From assembly GCF_036924535.1 (NCBI RefSeq), contig NZ_JAZHRT010000001.1:2170001-2234000 (forward strand): 64,000 nucleotides of DNA, in the 5' to 3' direction. Of this stretch, positions 52,134-60,931 are shown one piece after another (within the stretch, counting starts at the first letter, position 1; each line of letters opens with the position of its first letter). A program made the translations under genes and the position numbers. This stretch comes from Bradyrhizobium sp. AZCC 2262. Lineage in GTDB: Bacteria; Pseudomonadota; Alphaproteobacteria; Rhizobiales; Xanthobacteraceae. Below the pieces are notes generated by a model, which was not told where the DNA came from, did not search any database, and saw nothing but the letters and a program-made list of their open reading frames with translations.

Positions 52134-53324
52134 TCAAGCGATCATTTCGAGGGCCAGAGCGATCCCTTGCCCGCCGCCGATGCACATCGTGACGACACCT
52201 TTCTTGAGGCCGTCCCGGCGCATCGAATGGAGGAGGCGGGTGGTCAGCACGGCGCCCGTCGCGCCGATCGGATGCCCGTGTGCGATGGCGCCGCCCTCCA
52301 CGTTCACGATCTCGGGCGGCAGCTTGAGCTCCTGCATGACTGCGAGAGCTATTGCAGCGAACGCTTCGTTTATCTCGACGCGTTCGACGTCGTCATTGGT
52401 CCAGCCGGCGCGTACCAGCGCCTGTCTGACGGCGGGGATCGGGCCGAGGCCGAACATGCCCGGCTCGACCGCAGCGATGCCGTACGACACGAGCCGGGCA
52501 ATCGGAGCCAGACCGCGCTTGTCGGCCCAATCCTCTCCCGCCAGCACCATCGCGGCAGCGGCCGTGTTCAAGCCGGGCGCATTGCCGGCACTGATCGTAC
52601 CGCCTTCGCGGAAAGCCGGCTTCAGCTTCGCCAGCGCCTCGATCGTCGCGTCCGGGCGGTTATGCTCGTCGACCTGGAACGTGCTCGATCCCTTCCGTCC
52701 ATGAACTTCAACCGGCACGATCTCATCGGCGAATTTTCCGGCTGCCTGCGCGGCAGAGAAGCGCGTGTGCGAGCGTAGCGCCCATTCGTCTTGCGCGGTG
52801 CGACTGATCTGAAACTTCGTGACCAGGTCTTCCGTGTGCCAACCTGAGTGCGCGTCCGAGAAGGCATCGTTGAGCCCGTCGCGCAGTACGCTATCGTAGA
52901 GGCTCCCGTCCCCCAGGCGGAGGCCCCATCGGCCGCGCGCGACCAGGTACGGAGCGGCGTCCATGTTCTCCATGCCGCCTGCGATGGCGGCTTCCACCGA
53001 GCCCATCAGGATCTCGTGCGCTGCGGAGACGATTGCCTGCGCGCCGGAGCCGCAGACGCGATTGACCGTCATGGCAGGCACTTGGACCGGGACTCCCCCG
53101 TGGATCGCGGCCTGTCGCGCGGGGTTCATCTTGTTGCCGGCCTGTACTGTGTTTCCCATGACGACCGTGCCGATCTCATCGGGCCGCAGGTTGGACCGCT
53201 GAAGAGCGGCATTGATGGCCGCCGCGCCCAATGCGACGGCCGGAATATCCTTCAAGGTACCGCCGAACGTTCCAATGGCCGTTCGAACCGGTTCAGCAAT
53301 CACGATCGAGTGCCTCGATGTCAT
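52134..53324 (-). CDS. Acetyl-CoA acetyltransferase/thiolase (copy 2)
   Basis: 396-residue thiolase with nucleophile NRVCGSGAQA, His in GGAIAHGHPIGATGA and Cys in TMCIGGGQGIA. It is the same length as the thiolase at 34527-35717 and identical over long stretches (for example MNPARQAAIHGG and MFGLGPIPAVRQAL). It is the first gene of a leftward operon with SMP-30-like, hydrolase and hypothetical genes; palindrome site C lies 101 bp upstream. It would finish degradation of a 3-ketoacyl-CoA, or form one, in the regulated pathway. Confidence 0.9.
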   Translation of the reverse strand: MTSRHSIVIAEPVRTAIGTFGGTLKDIPAVALGAAAINAALQRSNLRPDEIGTVVMGNTVQAGNKMNPARQAAIHGGVPVQVPAMTVNRVCGSGAQAIVSAAHEILMGSVEAAIAGGMENMDAAPYLVARGRWGLRLGDGSLYDSVLRDGLNDAFSDAHSGWHTEDLVTKFQISRTAQDEWALRSHTRFSAAQAAGKFADEIVPVEVHGRKGSSTFQVDEHNRPDATIEALAKLKPAFREGGTISAGNAPGLNTAAAAMVLAGEDWADKRGLAPIARLVSYGIAAVEPGMFGLGPIPAVRQALVRAGWTNDDVERVEINEAFAAIALAVMQELKLPPEIVNVEGGAIAHGHPIGATGAVLTTRLLHSMRRDGLKKGVVTMCIGGGQGIALALEMIA

Positions 53325-53733
53325 GGAAAGACCTCCGGCGAGAAAAACGCGCAGGAAAAACGCGTCTGGACTTAATTGCTGTGCAAGCGACGACTTCGGC
53401 AGAGCGATCTTCGCAATAACGCTTATTCCTGTGTGGAATATCCGTCCGGCGCGCTTGCGCTAAAGTGCCTTTCGCACGCAACAGACGCAGCCCAGCGCCC
53501 AGCCGAACTTGTCGACCTCGCATCGTCCTGTGCTGTATCTCATTGTTCCCATTGCGATTTCGCTCCGTGGCGGAGGTGTGCCGGGATGCGTGGGGGTGCT
53601 GGCCTGGCCGCCGACTCGCCCGGACCAAGGATCGCACGGTAGAATGCGTGGGAGGGTGCGAAGCAGCCCTTAGCCGGGAACGCCCCATCGCAAAGCTATC
53701 TGCGGTGCCGATCCCAGAGCGCGGAATGCTTGT
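53325..53733. other. Intergenic control region
   Basis: 409 bp between the leftward thiolase operon and the rightward STAND regulator. It contains palindrome site C and no supported gene. Confidence 0.6.
53425..53439. promoter_or_regulatory. ATTCC-N5-GGAAT palindrome, site C (thiolase operon)
   Basis: ATTCC-TGTGT-GGAAT, perfect arms, 101 bp before the thiolase start at 53324. Its flank CGCTTATTCC is shared with site A. Candidate operator of the LysR-type regulator. Confidence 0.7.
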
Positions 53734-56592
53734 ATGAACGGTCGTCGCAATGTTCAGCCCGGGGACGTGCTTTCCTTTGGCCCGTTCAGCCTGTTCGTGG
53801 CCGGCAGGCTGCTCAAGACGGCTGATGAGATGATACCGCTGGGCGGACGCGCGCTCGACGTCCTGATCGCCTTGACAGAGCGGGCTGGCGAGGTCGTCAG
53901 CTACAGGGAATTGATCTCGATCGCGTGGCCAAATGTGACGGTGGATGAGGCCAATCTCCGCGTTCAGATTGCCACCCTAAGGAAAGCGCTCGGTGGAGAG
54001 GATGGGGCTCGCTACATATCGAACGTTGCCGGTCGTGGTTATTGCTTTGTGGCACCGGTCACACGCTCGCAAGAGCCGACGGCTAAGGCCGAAGGAATCG
54101 CTGGCAGTGAGCAATCGTGGAGACTACCGCCGCGATTGGCACGGATGGTCGGTCGAGATGAAGCCGTTCGAGCCGTATCGGAGCAGCTCCTGACGGGACG
54201 CTTCGTGAGCATCGTCGGCCCCGGCGGCATAGGCAAGACGACGGTCGCCGTATCCGTTGCCCATGCGTTAGTCGCCGGTTTCGGCGGCGCAGTCTCTTTT
54301 GTCGATCTGAGTGCGCTGACCAAGCCTCAGTTTGTCCCAACGGCTGTCGCCTCAGCCCTCGGATTTATGATTCAAGCCAACGACCCGTTCGGCAGTCTTG
54401 TGGCGTTTGTCGGCGAGAAGAAGGTTCTTCTCGTTCTCGACAATTGCGAGCACGTGATTGACTCCGCAGCGGTGTTGGCCGAGCGGATTGTCAGCGAAGC
54501 GCCGCAAGCACACATCCTAACGACCAGTCGCGAAGCGCTCCGTGTCGAAGGTGAACGTGTCCACTTGTTGCATTCACTGGATTGTCCGCCTGAGCATGCC
54601 AATCTGACCGCGGCGGAAGTGCTGAGATATCCGGCCGCTCAGCTATTCATGGAGCGCGCGACCGCGGGGGGGTATTGCGCAGCTTTGATCGATATTGATG
54701 CACCGGTCGTCGCCACGATCTGTCGTAGACTTGATGGGATCGCACTGGCCATCGAGCTTGCCGCGAGCGGCGCCGGATATCTTGGCATTCGTGGAATTGC
54801 AGAGTTGCTTGACAATCGTTTTAGCTTGCTCTGGCACGGACGCCGAACCGCGCTGCCCCGGCACCAAACGCTCAACGCGATGCTCGATTGGAGTTACAAC
54901 CTCCTTCCCGAGCACGAAAGGGCTGTTCTAAGCAAGCTATCGGTGTTCGTTGGGGATTTCACAATTGAGGCAGCCTGCTCGGTAGCCTCCGAGAAGGAGA
55001 CGGACCAGGCGAGTTCAACAGATGCTCTTGAAAGCTTACTGGTGAAATCGTTGATATCCACCAGCTCGGCAACAGGGCCCACATATTATCGGCTGCTAGA
55101 TACGACGGGCGCCTATGCAAGAGCAAGGCTGATCGAACGAGGCGAAGCGAATCGCGCCGCTCGGCGGCACGCGAACTTTTTTTCCAGGTTTCTCCAGCAT
55201 GACGAGATCGTACAATCGAGGTTCGGCGAGCGAGACCTTTCGGGATATGCTTCGCACGTTGGCAACGTGCGGGCGGCGCTCGAATGGGCATTTTCTGACG
55301 GAGGCGATGTCGCTGTTGGCATGGAACTCGCGACCTGGGCGGCGCCTCTGTTCATCGGGTTATCGCTGCTCGAGGAGTGTAAACGGTGGTGCGAACGGGC
55401 GCTCGCCTGCCTCAATGACGCCGTCCGTGGAACCCGGCAAGAGATGATCCTTCAGGAGGCTCTTGCGCTGTCTTCAATGTTCACCCAGGGCGACGTCGAC
55501 CAAGTTCGTGCCGCGATCGAGCGCGGTCTTGTGCTTGAGGAGATGTTCGGTGACCGGCGCCACCAACTCCAGCTTCTTTACGGCCTGTATCGGCTTCTCA
55601 TGCGGCTTGGCGATTTCCGTGGCGCGCTCGAGGCTGCGCAGAAGACTGCAATTTTCGCGGAGGGCGACCCGACGGGCATGGTAGTCGCGGATTTCATGCT
55701 CGGCACTTGTTATCATTTCATTGGAGACCAGGCCGCCGCCCAACTCTACGGCGAGCGAGGCATGGCTCGCGCGGTCAAGCCCGGTACGGTCATCCCGAAC
55801 TTCTTCGGGTTTGATCATCGCATCTACGCTCCAATTAGCCTCGCGCGCACCTTGTGGCTGCGCGGTTTTTCCGATCAAGCGCGCAGTCTCGCAAGAAAAG
55901 CCGTCGACGGAGCACTAGGCCAGGATAACCCGCTTTCAACATGCGTCGCGCTGACCTACGGTTCGGCTGTCTTTATCTGGAGCGGGGATCTCCAGATCGC
56001 TGGAGACTACGTCGAACGGCTCGTCGAATATGCCGGGCGACACTCGATCGAGCCCTACCGAGCCGCCGGCCTCGGATTGAGGGGCGTTCTTGCCATCGCC
56101 CGCGATGACGTAGTGTTCGGTGTCGACTTACTACGCAGTGCGGTCGGGACTCTGTCCGCTAAAAAACTGAACGTTCAGCTTACGCCCTTTGCGGGAGCCT
56201 TGGCCGAGGGCCTGCGCATGACCGGGCATGTGGAGGAGGCCCTCCTCACGGTCAATGGCGCTATCGCGCGCACGGCAGGTTGCGGATCAACGTTCGACAT
56301 GCCTGAACTTTTACGAATCAAAGCGGAGATCCTTGCGGCCACGCCGCAGCTCAGCCGGGCATCGGTCGTGAATTGCCTGAACGAAGCCATCGAAGCCGCG
56401 CGCGTCCAATCTGCGCTGGCCCTGGAGCTGAGATCGACGATAACCTTGGCCCGTTTGCTCTCCGAAGCCGGACAGCCTGATCAAGCTAGGCGCGAACTCG
56501 CTCTCGTCTACGATCGCTTCACTGAGGGCTTCCAAACCGATGATCTCAGGCGGGCCCGTACGCTCCTGGAAGATTTGGAATTGCGATCGTAG
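53734..56592 (+). CDS. Winged-helix STAND ATPase regulator with TPR-like region
   Basis: 952-residue signal-transducing regulator. An N-terminal OmpR/CadC-type winged helix (about 10-110: SFGPFSLFVAGRLLKT to YISNVAGRGYCFV) is followed by an NTPase domain with Walker A IVGPGGIGKTTV (about 160-171) and Walker B VLLVLDNCEH (about 231-240). The GLPLAIELAA motif of the family reads GIALAIELAASG, with the Pro replaced by Ala. The rest (about 480-950) is helical repeat sequence of TPR type. Such proteins oligomerise on ligand sensing and activate nearby genes. Its target is unknown; it diverges from the thiolase operon. Confidence 0.85.
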   Translation: MNGRRNVQPGDVLSFGPFSLFVAGRLLKTADEMIPLGGRALDVLIALTERAGEVVSYRELISIAWPNVTVDEANLRVQIATLRKALGGEDGARYISNVAGRGYCFVAPVTRSQEPTAKAEGIAGSEQSWRLPPRLARMVGRDEAVRAVSEQLLTGRFVSIVGPGGIGKTTVAVSVAHALVAGFGGAVSFVDLSALTKPQFVPTAVASALGFMIQANDPFGSLVAFVGEKKVLLVLDNCEHVIDSAAVLAERIVSEAPQAHILTTSREALRVEGERVHLLHSLDCPPEHANLTAAEVLRYPAAQLFMERATAGGYCAALIDIDAPVVATICRRLDGIALAIELAASGAGYLGIRGIAELLDNRFSLLWHGRRTALPRHQTLNAMLDWSYNLLPEHERAVLSKLSVFVGDFTIEAACSVASEKETDQASSTDALESLLVKSLISTSSATGPTYYRLLDTTGAYARARLIERGEANRAARRHANFFSRFLQHDEIVQSRFGERDLSGYASHVGNVRAALEWAFSDGGDVAVGMELATWAAPLFIGLSLLEECKRWCERALACLNDAVRGTRQEMILQEALALSSMFTQGDVDQVRAAIERGLVLEEMFGDRRHQLQLLYGLYRLLMRLGDFRGALEAAQKTAIFAEGDPTGMVVADFMLGTCYHFIGDQAAAQLYGERGMARAVKPGTVIPNFFGFDHRIYAPISLARTLWLRGFSDQARSLARKAVDGALGQDNPLSTCVALTYGSAVFIWSGDLQIAGDYVERLVEYAGRHSIEPYRAAGLGLRGVLAIARDDVVFGVDLLRSAVGTLSAKKLNVQLTPFAGALAEGLRMTGHVEEALLTVNGAIARTAGCGSTFDMPELLRIKAEILAATPQLSRASVVNCLNEAIEAARVQSALALELRSTITLARLLSEAGQPDQARRELALVYDRFTEGFQTDDLRRARTLLEDLELRS

Positions 56593-56695
56593 CAGCGGCC
56601 TGATTTACAATTTTTTACATCATACAATGAGCCAAGGCTCACTAACTGGGGCATGTTGTTGAAAGTGCTTTCATTCCCGACGGACGTGAAGCTAT

Positions 56696-57079
56696 ATGCC
56701 AAGCCCTCCTTCTTCGTCCGATGCACCAATCTCGCTTCCTCCGCTGGTTGCTGCATTCGTCGAGGCCGCGAACAGCTTCGATTTGGAGCGGCTAATGGTG
56801 ACATTTGCAGACGACGCGCTCGTCAACGATCAGCTGCGTGATTACTGGGGCAAAAAGGCGATCAGGGACTGGGCAGAGCGAGACATCATCGGCGAACGAC
56901 TGACGATCGCAGTTACGAAAGTCGTTAGGCACTACGAAAGCTTTATTGTCATCGCCGATATCGATGGAAATTTCGATAAGCGCGGTTTGCCAGATCCCTT
57001 TGTCTTGGCGTTCTACTTCACGCCGCACAATGAATTCATTGTCCAGCTGATCATCCTGCGCAATCGCCACGATATCTGA
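56696..57079 (+). CDS. NTF2/SnoaL-like domain protein
   Basis: 127-residue protein of the NTF2-like superfamily: PLVAAFVEAANSFDLERLMV, FADDALVNDQLRDYWGKKA and a C-terminal FYFTPHNEFIVQLIILRN. These small cone-shaped proteins act as isomerases, hydrolases or ligand binders. It lies between the STAND regulator and a histidine-kinase-like gene. A half palindrome (TTTCATTCC near 56673) precedes it but lacks the second arm. Function unknown. Confidence 0.75.
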   Translation: MPSPPSSSDAPISLPPLVAAFVEAANSFDLERLMVTFADDALVNDQLRDYWGKKAIRDWAERDIIGERLTIAVTKVVRHYESFIVIADIDGNFDKRGLPDPFVLAFYFTPHNEFIVQLIILRNRHDI

Positions 57080-57245
57080 CGATCGCCTCGTTTTCTCCGT
57101 CTCTGGAGCGATAAGGCGTTCGCATGTCCGCGCGGCCGCCGCGATTAACAACGTTTTAGAACGTTTAACGCGCCTTCGCGCGGACATCGCGCCATGCTCG
57201 CCCTCAATCAGTTCTTGCTGGATACTCATCTGCGAGAGCACGCGC

Positions 57246-58079
57246 ATGCACGATATGAGTGACCATAACGGGACGGAAGAACGCAACGATAGTTTGCGGG
57301 CAACCGCTGGCGTGACGCGACCGGTATGTTGGAACATGACGACCACTGCTGCACCGCACGGAATATCGAACTTCGAGACGGTACTGCTCGCCATAGCCGG
57401 ATACGATCTCCGGCAGCCACTCCAGGTTATTCAAAGCGCTCACGAACTCCTTGGGCTTGGAATCCGAACGGGCTCCGAACTGCGATACTTGCGGTCCGGT
57501 CAAAGTGCGATCGACCGGCTTAAGGACCAACTGGAGCAGATCCTGTCTGCGCTACGCTTCCGAGAACGTGCGGGGCGCGTCGAGCTGACGCCTGTACGCG
57601 TCCATCAGGTGCTCCGGCAGGCTTGCCGCGAGAATCAACAGGCTGCGCTGAGGAAGGGCGTAAGCATCCACATGGTCTCCACCAACGCCACGATACTAAG
57701 CGATGGCCTGCTTCTCGGCGCCGCCCTGCGCAATTTGGTCAGCAATGCAATCAAGTACACCCAGCCGGGAGGTCGCGTCCTTCTTGGCTGCAGGCACTCC
57801 CGTTTGGGTGTCCGGATCGATGTCTACGACACCGGCACTGGAATTCCTGGCGAACAAATTCCGAAGATCTTCGAGGCTTTCACGCGCCTTGATGCCGCAC
57901 AATGCGACGGTCTGGGCATCGGTCTCTTCATCGTGCGCAACGCGCTCGGAATTCTGGGCCACCGCATCGACGTCGCCTCTACTCCATGCCGCGGGTCTCG
58001 CTTTTCCATTTTCGTTGCGCGCGGGAAGAAGAGGGAACAAACGAGGGCAAGTAAAGGTCCCCATTCCCCATCGGAATGA
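57246..58079 (+). CDS. Histidine-kinase-like protein lacking the phospho-acceptor His
   Basis: 277-residue soluble protein with the HisKA-like region around residues 42-100 and an HATPase domain (about 130-260): N box LVSNAIKYT, G1 DTGTGIP and G2 GLGIGLFIV are intact. The H box reads AGYDLRQPLQ: the His of the usual (S/G)HDLRQPLQ is Tyr53 (codon TAC at 57402-57404, one transition from CAC). There is no sensor or receiver domain. It may bind ATP without autophosphorylating, acting as a regulator of another kinase. Its stop codon lies in palindrome site D. Confidence 0.82.
   Translation: MHDMSDHNGTEERNDSLRATAGVTRPVCWNMTTTAAPHGISNFETVLLAIAGYDLRQPLQVIQSAHELLGLGIRTGSELRYLRSGQSAIDRLKDQLEQILSALRFRERAGRVELTPVRVHQVLRQACRENQQAALRKGVSIHMVSTNATILSDGLLLGAALRNLVSNAIKYTQPGGRVLLGCRHSRLGVRIDVYDTGTGIPGEQIPKIFEAFTRLDAAQCDGLGIGLFIVRNALGILGHRIDVASTPCRGSRFSIFVARGKKREQTRASKGPHSPSE
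58063..58077. promoter_or_regulatory. ATTCC-N5-GGAAT palindrome, site D (AhpD-like/DUF417 operon)
   Basis: ATTCC-CCATC-GGAAT, perfect arms. Its last base starts the TGA stop of the kinase-like gene, and it lies 85 bp before the AhpD-like gene start at 58162. It is followed by GAATGATATCGCC, nearly the same as after site E. Confidence 0.7.
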
Positions 58080-58161
58080 ATGATATCGCCAGATCGCGGC
58101 TGCCGCACCGTCGGGGAGTGGGGGATGGTGCGGCCACATTGCTCAAGAAGGGAGAAGACAA

Positions 58162-58737
58162 ATGATCAACGGATTCACGCTTCACGAGACTACCACCGCG
58201 CCGGCGGCCTCGGCCGAAATTCTAAACGGCATCCAGAAAGGCTGGGGCTTCGTGCCCAACCTGCACCGCATTCTCGCCGAAAGTCCGGCGGCGCTCGAGG
58301 CCTACAGCACGCTGTGGGGCATTGCCGAGAAAACGGGCTTCACGCCGCAGGAGCGGAACATCGTCTATCTCGCGATCATCTACGAGAACGAGTGCACCTA
58401 TTGCATGGCGGGACATACCAACCTTTCGCGCATGGCGAAGGTCGATAATGCCGCGATCGCGGCTGTCCGTGAAGGCCGCCCCATCGCCGACGCGAAGCTC
58501 GAGGCGCTGCGCCAGTTCGCCGCAAAAGTAACCCGCCAGCGCGGCGTGGTGAGCCAGGCCGATGTCGCTGCCTTCAAGGCCGCGGGCTATGACAATCGAG
58601 CGGTGCTCGATGTGCTCGTTCTGGCCGCGACCAAGCTGATCTCGAATTACACCAATCACCTCGCCGATACACCGAACGATTCCTTCATGAAGGGTGCCGA
58701 GTGGACGCCGCCGGGCAAACTCAAACCCGCCGCCTGA
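58162..58737 (+). CDS. Carboxymuconolactone decarboxylase/AhpD-like protein, copy 2
   Basis: 191-residue protein with the redox motif ENECTYCMAGHTNL (CxxC then His) near residues 75-88. GGGAGAAG precedes the ATG. It is followed by the second DUF417 gene after 122 bp, repeating the arrangement at 41063-42151 on the other strand. The downstream remnant at 59475-59525 is a copy of its C-terminus. A thiol peroxidase-like role is inferred from motif and neighbours. Confidence 0.87.
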   Translation: MINGFTLHETTTAPAASAEILNGIQKGWGFVPNLHRILAESPAALEAYSTLWGIAEKTGFTPQERNIVYLAIIYENECTYCMAGHTNLSRMAKVDNAAIAAVREGRPIADAKLEALRQFAAKVTRQRGVVSQADVAAFKAAGYDNRAVLDVLVLAATKLISNYTNHLADTPNDSFMKGAEWTPPGKLKPAA

Positions 58738-58859
58738 CCGGCGTCAGAAAGCCGTCCTCGCTTCGCGGCGGGGGCGGCGTGGTCCAACGCTGAAAATCGA
58801 CTTCCCCACGGTCGCGTGAAGCGACTGCATGTCGACGCTCGACCCAAGGAGTTACGACA

Positions 58860-59417
58860 ATGAACGCGATTCTCAACATGGCAATCAGCCCGTTCGTCCT
58901 GATCCTGCGCCGCTCCGGCCTGCTCACCGAGGATCTCGACTACCATCTGGTCCGCGCATCAATGGTGATCATGTTTTTCTTCTTCGGTTACCAGAAGTGG
59001 TTTCCGTACGAGTTCGAAAGACTGGTCCCCTTCATCAGCAACGGGCCGCTGATCTGGTGGCTGTATCCGGTGTTCGGCCACGCCGGCGCCAGCTACTTCC
59101 TGGGCGTCTCGGAGTGGACGTTCGGCGCCCTGCTGCTTGCGGGGTTCTGGGACAAGCGGCTCGGAATTCTCGGCGCCGCCGGCTCGACCGCGACCTTCAT
59201 CGCAACGGCCACGATCATTCCGTTCATGCCGGAGGGCTGGGATCCTGCGGCCGGATTTCCGGCAATGACCGGCAACGTCCCGTTCCTGATGAAGGACGTC
59301 GTGCTGCTCGCCGTCTCGTTCTATCTGCTGAAGCAGGATGTGGTGCGCGTCACCCAACATGAAGCGGCCATACAGCGCTCGAAGACCGCTGGTCTCGTTC
59401 ATTCCGGACAGGAATGA
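58860..59417 (+). CDS. DUF417 (RclC/YkgB-like) inner-membrane protein, copy 2
   Basis: 185-residue membrane protein, very similar to the copy at 41063-41569 (VRASMVIMFFFFGYQKWFPYE, SNGPLIWWLYPVFGHAGA, NVPFLMKDVVLLAVSFYLL). It has four or five hydrophobic segments and a longer polar C-terminus. The start at 58860 follows AAGGAG. Its TGA stop lies inside palindrome site E. It is paired with the AhpD-like gene, as in the first copy. Confidence 0.87.
   Translation: MNAILNMAISPFVLILRRSGLLTEDLDYHLVRASMVIMFFFFGYQKWFPYEFERLVPFISNGPLIWWLYPVFGHAGASYFLGVSEWTFGALLLAGFWDKRLGILGAAGSTATFIATATIIPFMPEGWDPAAGFPAMTGNVPFLMKDVVLLAVSFYLLKQDVVRVTQHEAAIQRSKTAGLVHSGQE
59401..59415. promoter_or_regulatory. ATTCC-N5-GGAAT palindrome, site E (GST/cupin operon)
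   Basis: ATTCC-GGACA-GGAAT, perfect arms, overlapping the end of the DUF417 gene and 192 bp before the GST gene. It is followed by GAATGATATTGCC, like site D. The duplicated flank and the AhpD-like remnant downstream show that the promoter was copied together with a gene. Confidence 0.7.
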
Positions 59418-59474
59418 ATGATATTGCCTTAGAGCGACTGCCCCGGCGCCGGCGGATGCGCAAGTTTGTCCGTT

Positions 59475-59525
59475 ATGAAGGGCGCCGAGTGGAGCGCACC
59501 GGGCAAGCTGAAGCCCACCGCCTGA
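59475..59525 (+). pseudogene. C-terminal remnant of an AhpD-like (CMD) gene
   Basis: Reads MKGAEWSAPGKLKPTA then stop. The intact gene at 58162-58737 ends MKGAEWTPPGKLKPAA. Only about 17 codons remain. Site E upstream and the Gly/Pro-rich run-out downstream also mirror the intact locus, so a whole CMD unit was duplicated and then mostly deleted. Confidence 0.75.
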
Positions 59526-59606
59526 CCCGCGACCGAGGCCGCCCTTGCGTCGGGGGTAGGGGGCGGCGTTCGCGACCTTGCACTTGGCCAAGCCGAGGAG
59601 ACCGAA

Positions 59607-60312
59607 ATGATCGACCTTTACTACTGGCCGACGCCGAACGGCCACAAGATCACTATGTTCCTGGAGGAAGCGGGACTAGACTACACGATCCATCCGGTCG
59701 ATATCAGCGCCGGTGATCAGTTCAAGCCCGACTTCCTCGCCATCTCGCCGAACAACCGCATGCCGGCGATCATCGATACCGCGCCGGCTGATGGCGGCGA
59801 GCCGATCAGCCTGTTCGAGTCAGGCGCCATCCTGTTGTACCTCGCCGACAAGACCGGCCGCTTCCTGCCGAAGGATGTACGCGGCCGCAAGGCTGCGACA
59901 GAGTGGCTGTTCTGGCAAGTGGGCGGGCTGGGACCGATGGCCGGACAGAACCACCATTTCGGCGTCTACGCGCCAAGCAAAATTCCTTACGCGATCGACC
60001 GCTACGTAAAGGAGACGAACCGTCTATACGGCGTGCTCGACCGTCATCTGGAGAGCCCGCACGTTCGTCGCTGGCCACGACTACAGCATTGCCGACATGG
60101 CTTCCTATCCGTGGATCGTTCCCTGGAAGCGCCAGCAGCAGAATCTGGATGACTTCCCGAACCTGCGGCGCTGGTTCGACAGGGTGCGCCAGCGCCCCGG
60201 GACGCAGCGGGCCTACGCCAGGGGCGAGCCGTACTCGAGCCGTCCCGCCGTCACCGAGGAAGGGAAGAAGATCCTGTTCGGACAGACCGCCGCAAGAGTG
60301 CCGGCAGTCTGA
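59607..60312 (+). pseudogene. Glutathione S-transferase (YghU/YfcG-like), frameshifted
   Basis: About 235-residue GST in two frames. The N-terminal thioredoxin-like domain (IDLYYWPTPNGHKITMFLEE, SPNNRMPAI, LFESGAILLYLADKTG) and early C-domain run to HLE near 60050. One extra base around 60053 (GAGAGCCCGC) then shifts the frame, and the rest, RTFVAGHDYSIADMASYPWI to QTAARVPAV, continues one frame over to 60312. Removing one A restores the gene. It could be a sequencing error, as the operon around it is intact. In E. coli the family reduces disulphides or peroxides with glutathione. Confidence 0.8.
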
Positions 60313-60364
60313 CGACAAGGCACCGCAAATCTCCCGAGGTCCCATTTGCGTGTTGGAGGGTAAA

Positions 60365-60931
60365 ATGACGACTACGTCCTCATCGAAGCAACAGCAGGCG
60401 TCCGAGCGCCGTTCCATCGATCAGAGCAAGATCGCCTACCAGAAGCCCCAGCCCGCAGGCATGGTGCCGGATGTATTCGTCGGTTCCGCGCTGGAACTCG
60501 ACGGAGACGAACGCGAGTGGGTCCCGCAGTCGCCGACCGTCGCGTTCAGGCCGCTCGTCCTGAACGTGAGCCAGGGATATTACATCAACATCCTTCGGGT
60601 TCGGTCCTCGGGCGTGCTGTCGCGCCACCGCCATTCCGGACCGGTGCACGCCTTCACGCTGCGCGGAAGATGGCACTACCTCGAGCATGACTGGGTCGCG
60701 ACGCCAGGCGATTACGCGTTCGAACCACCCGGCGAGACACACACGCTGGTCGTTCCGGACGATGTGAAGGAAATGGCCACGCTCTTTCACGTGACGGGCG
60801 GATACACCTACGTCGATCCCTACGGCGAGGCACTCGGATACGAAGATGTTTTCACCAAGCTCGAGCACGCGACCAGGCACTACGAAGCCGTGGGGCTCGG
60901 CAAGGACCATGTGAAGAGGATCGTCCGATGA
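60365..60931 (+). CDS. Cupin-domain dioxygenase-like protein (2,4'-dihydroxyacetophenone dioxygenase type)
   Basis: 188-residue cupin. Metal ligands are visible in SRHRHSGPVHAFTLRG (two His near residues 82 and 84) and in EPPGETHTL (Glu and His). The pattern matches the 2,4'-dihydroxyacetophenone dioxygenase family, which cleaves the side chain of an aromatic ketone with one Fe. GGAGGG precedes the ATG at 60365. Its end overlaps the next gene as ATGA. Whether the substrate is that ketone cannot be decided; a related acyl aromatic or diketone is possible. Confidence 0.78.
   Translation: MTTTSSSKQQQASERRSIDQSKIAYQKPQPAGMVPDVFVGSALELDGDEREWVPQSPTVAFRPLVLNVSQGYYINILRVRSSGVLSRHRHSGPVHAFTLRGRWHYLEHDWVATPGDYAFEPPGETHTLVVPDDVKEMATLFHVTGGYTYVDPYGEALGYEDVFTKLEHATRHYEAVGLGKDHVKRIVR

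Noticed and set aside
56673..56690. TTTCATTCC-like half of the LysR palindrome before the NTF2-like gene
   Set aside because: The second arm reads GACGT, not GGAAT, so it is only a half site and may be chance.
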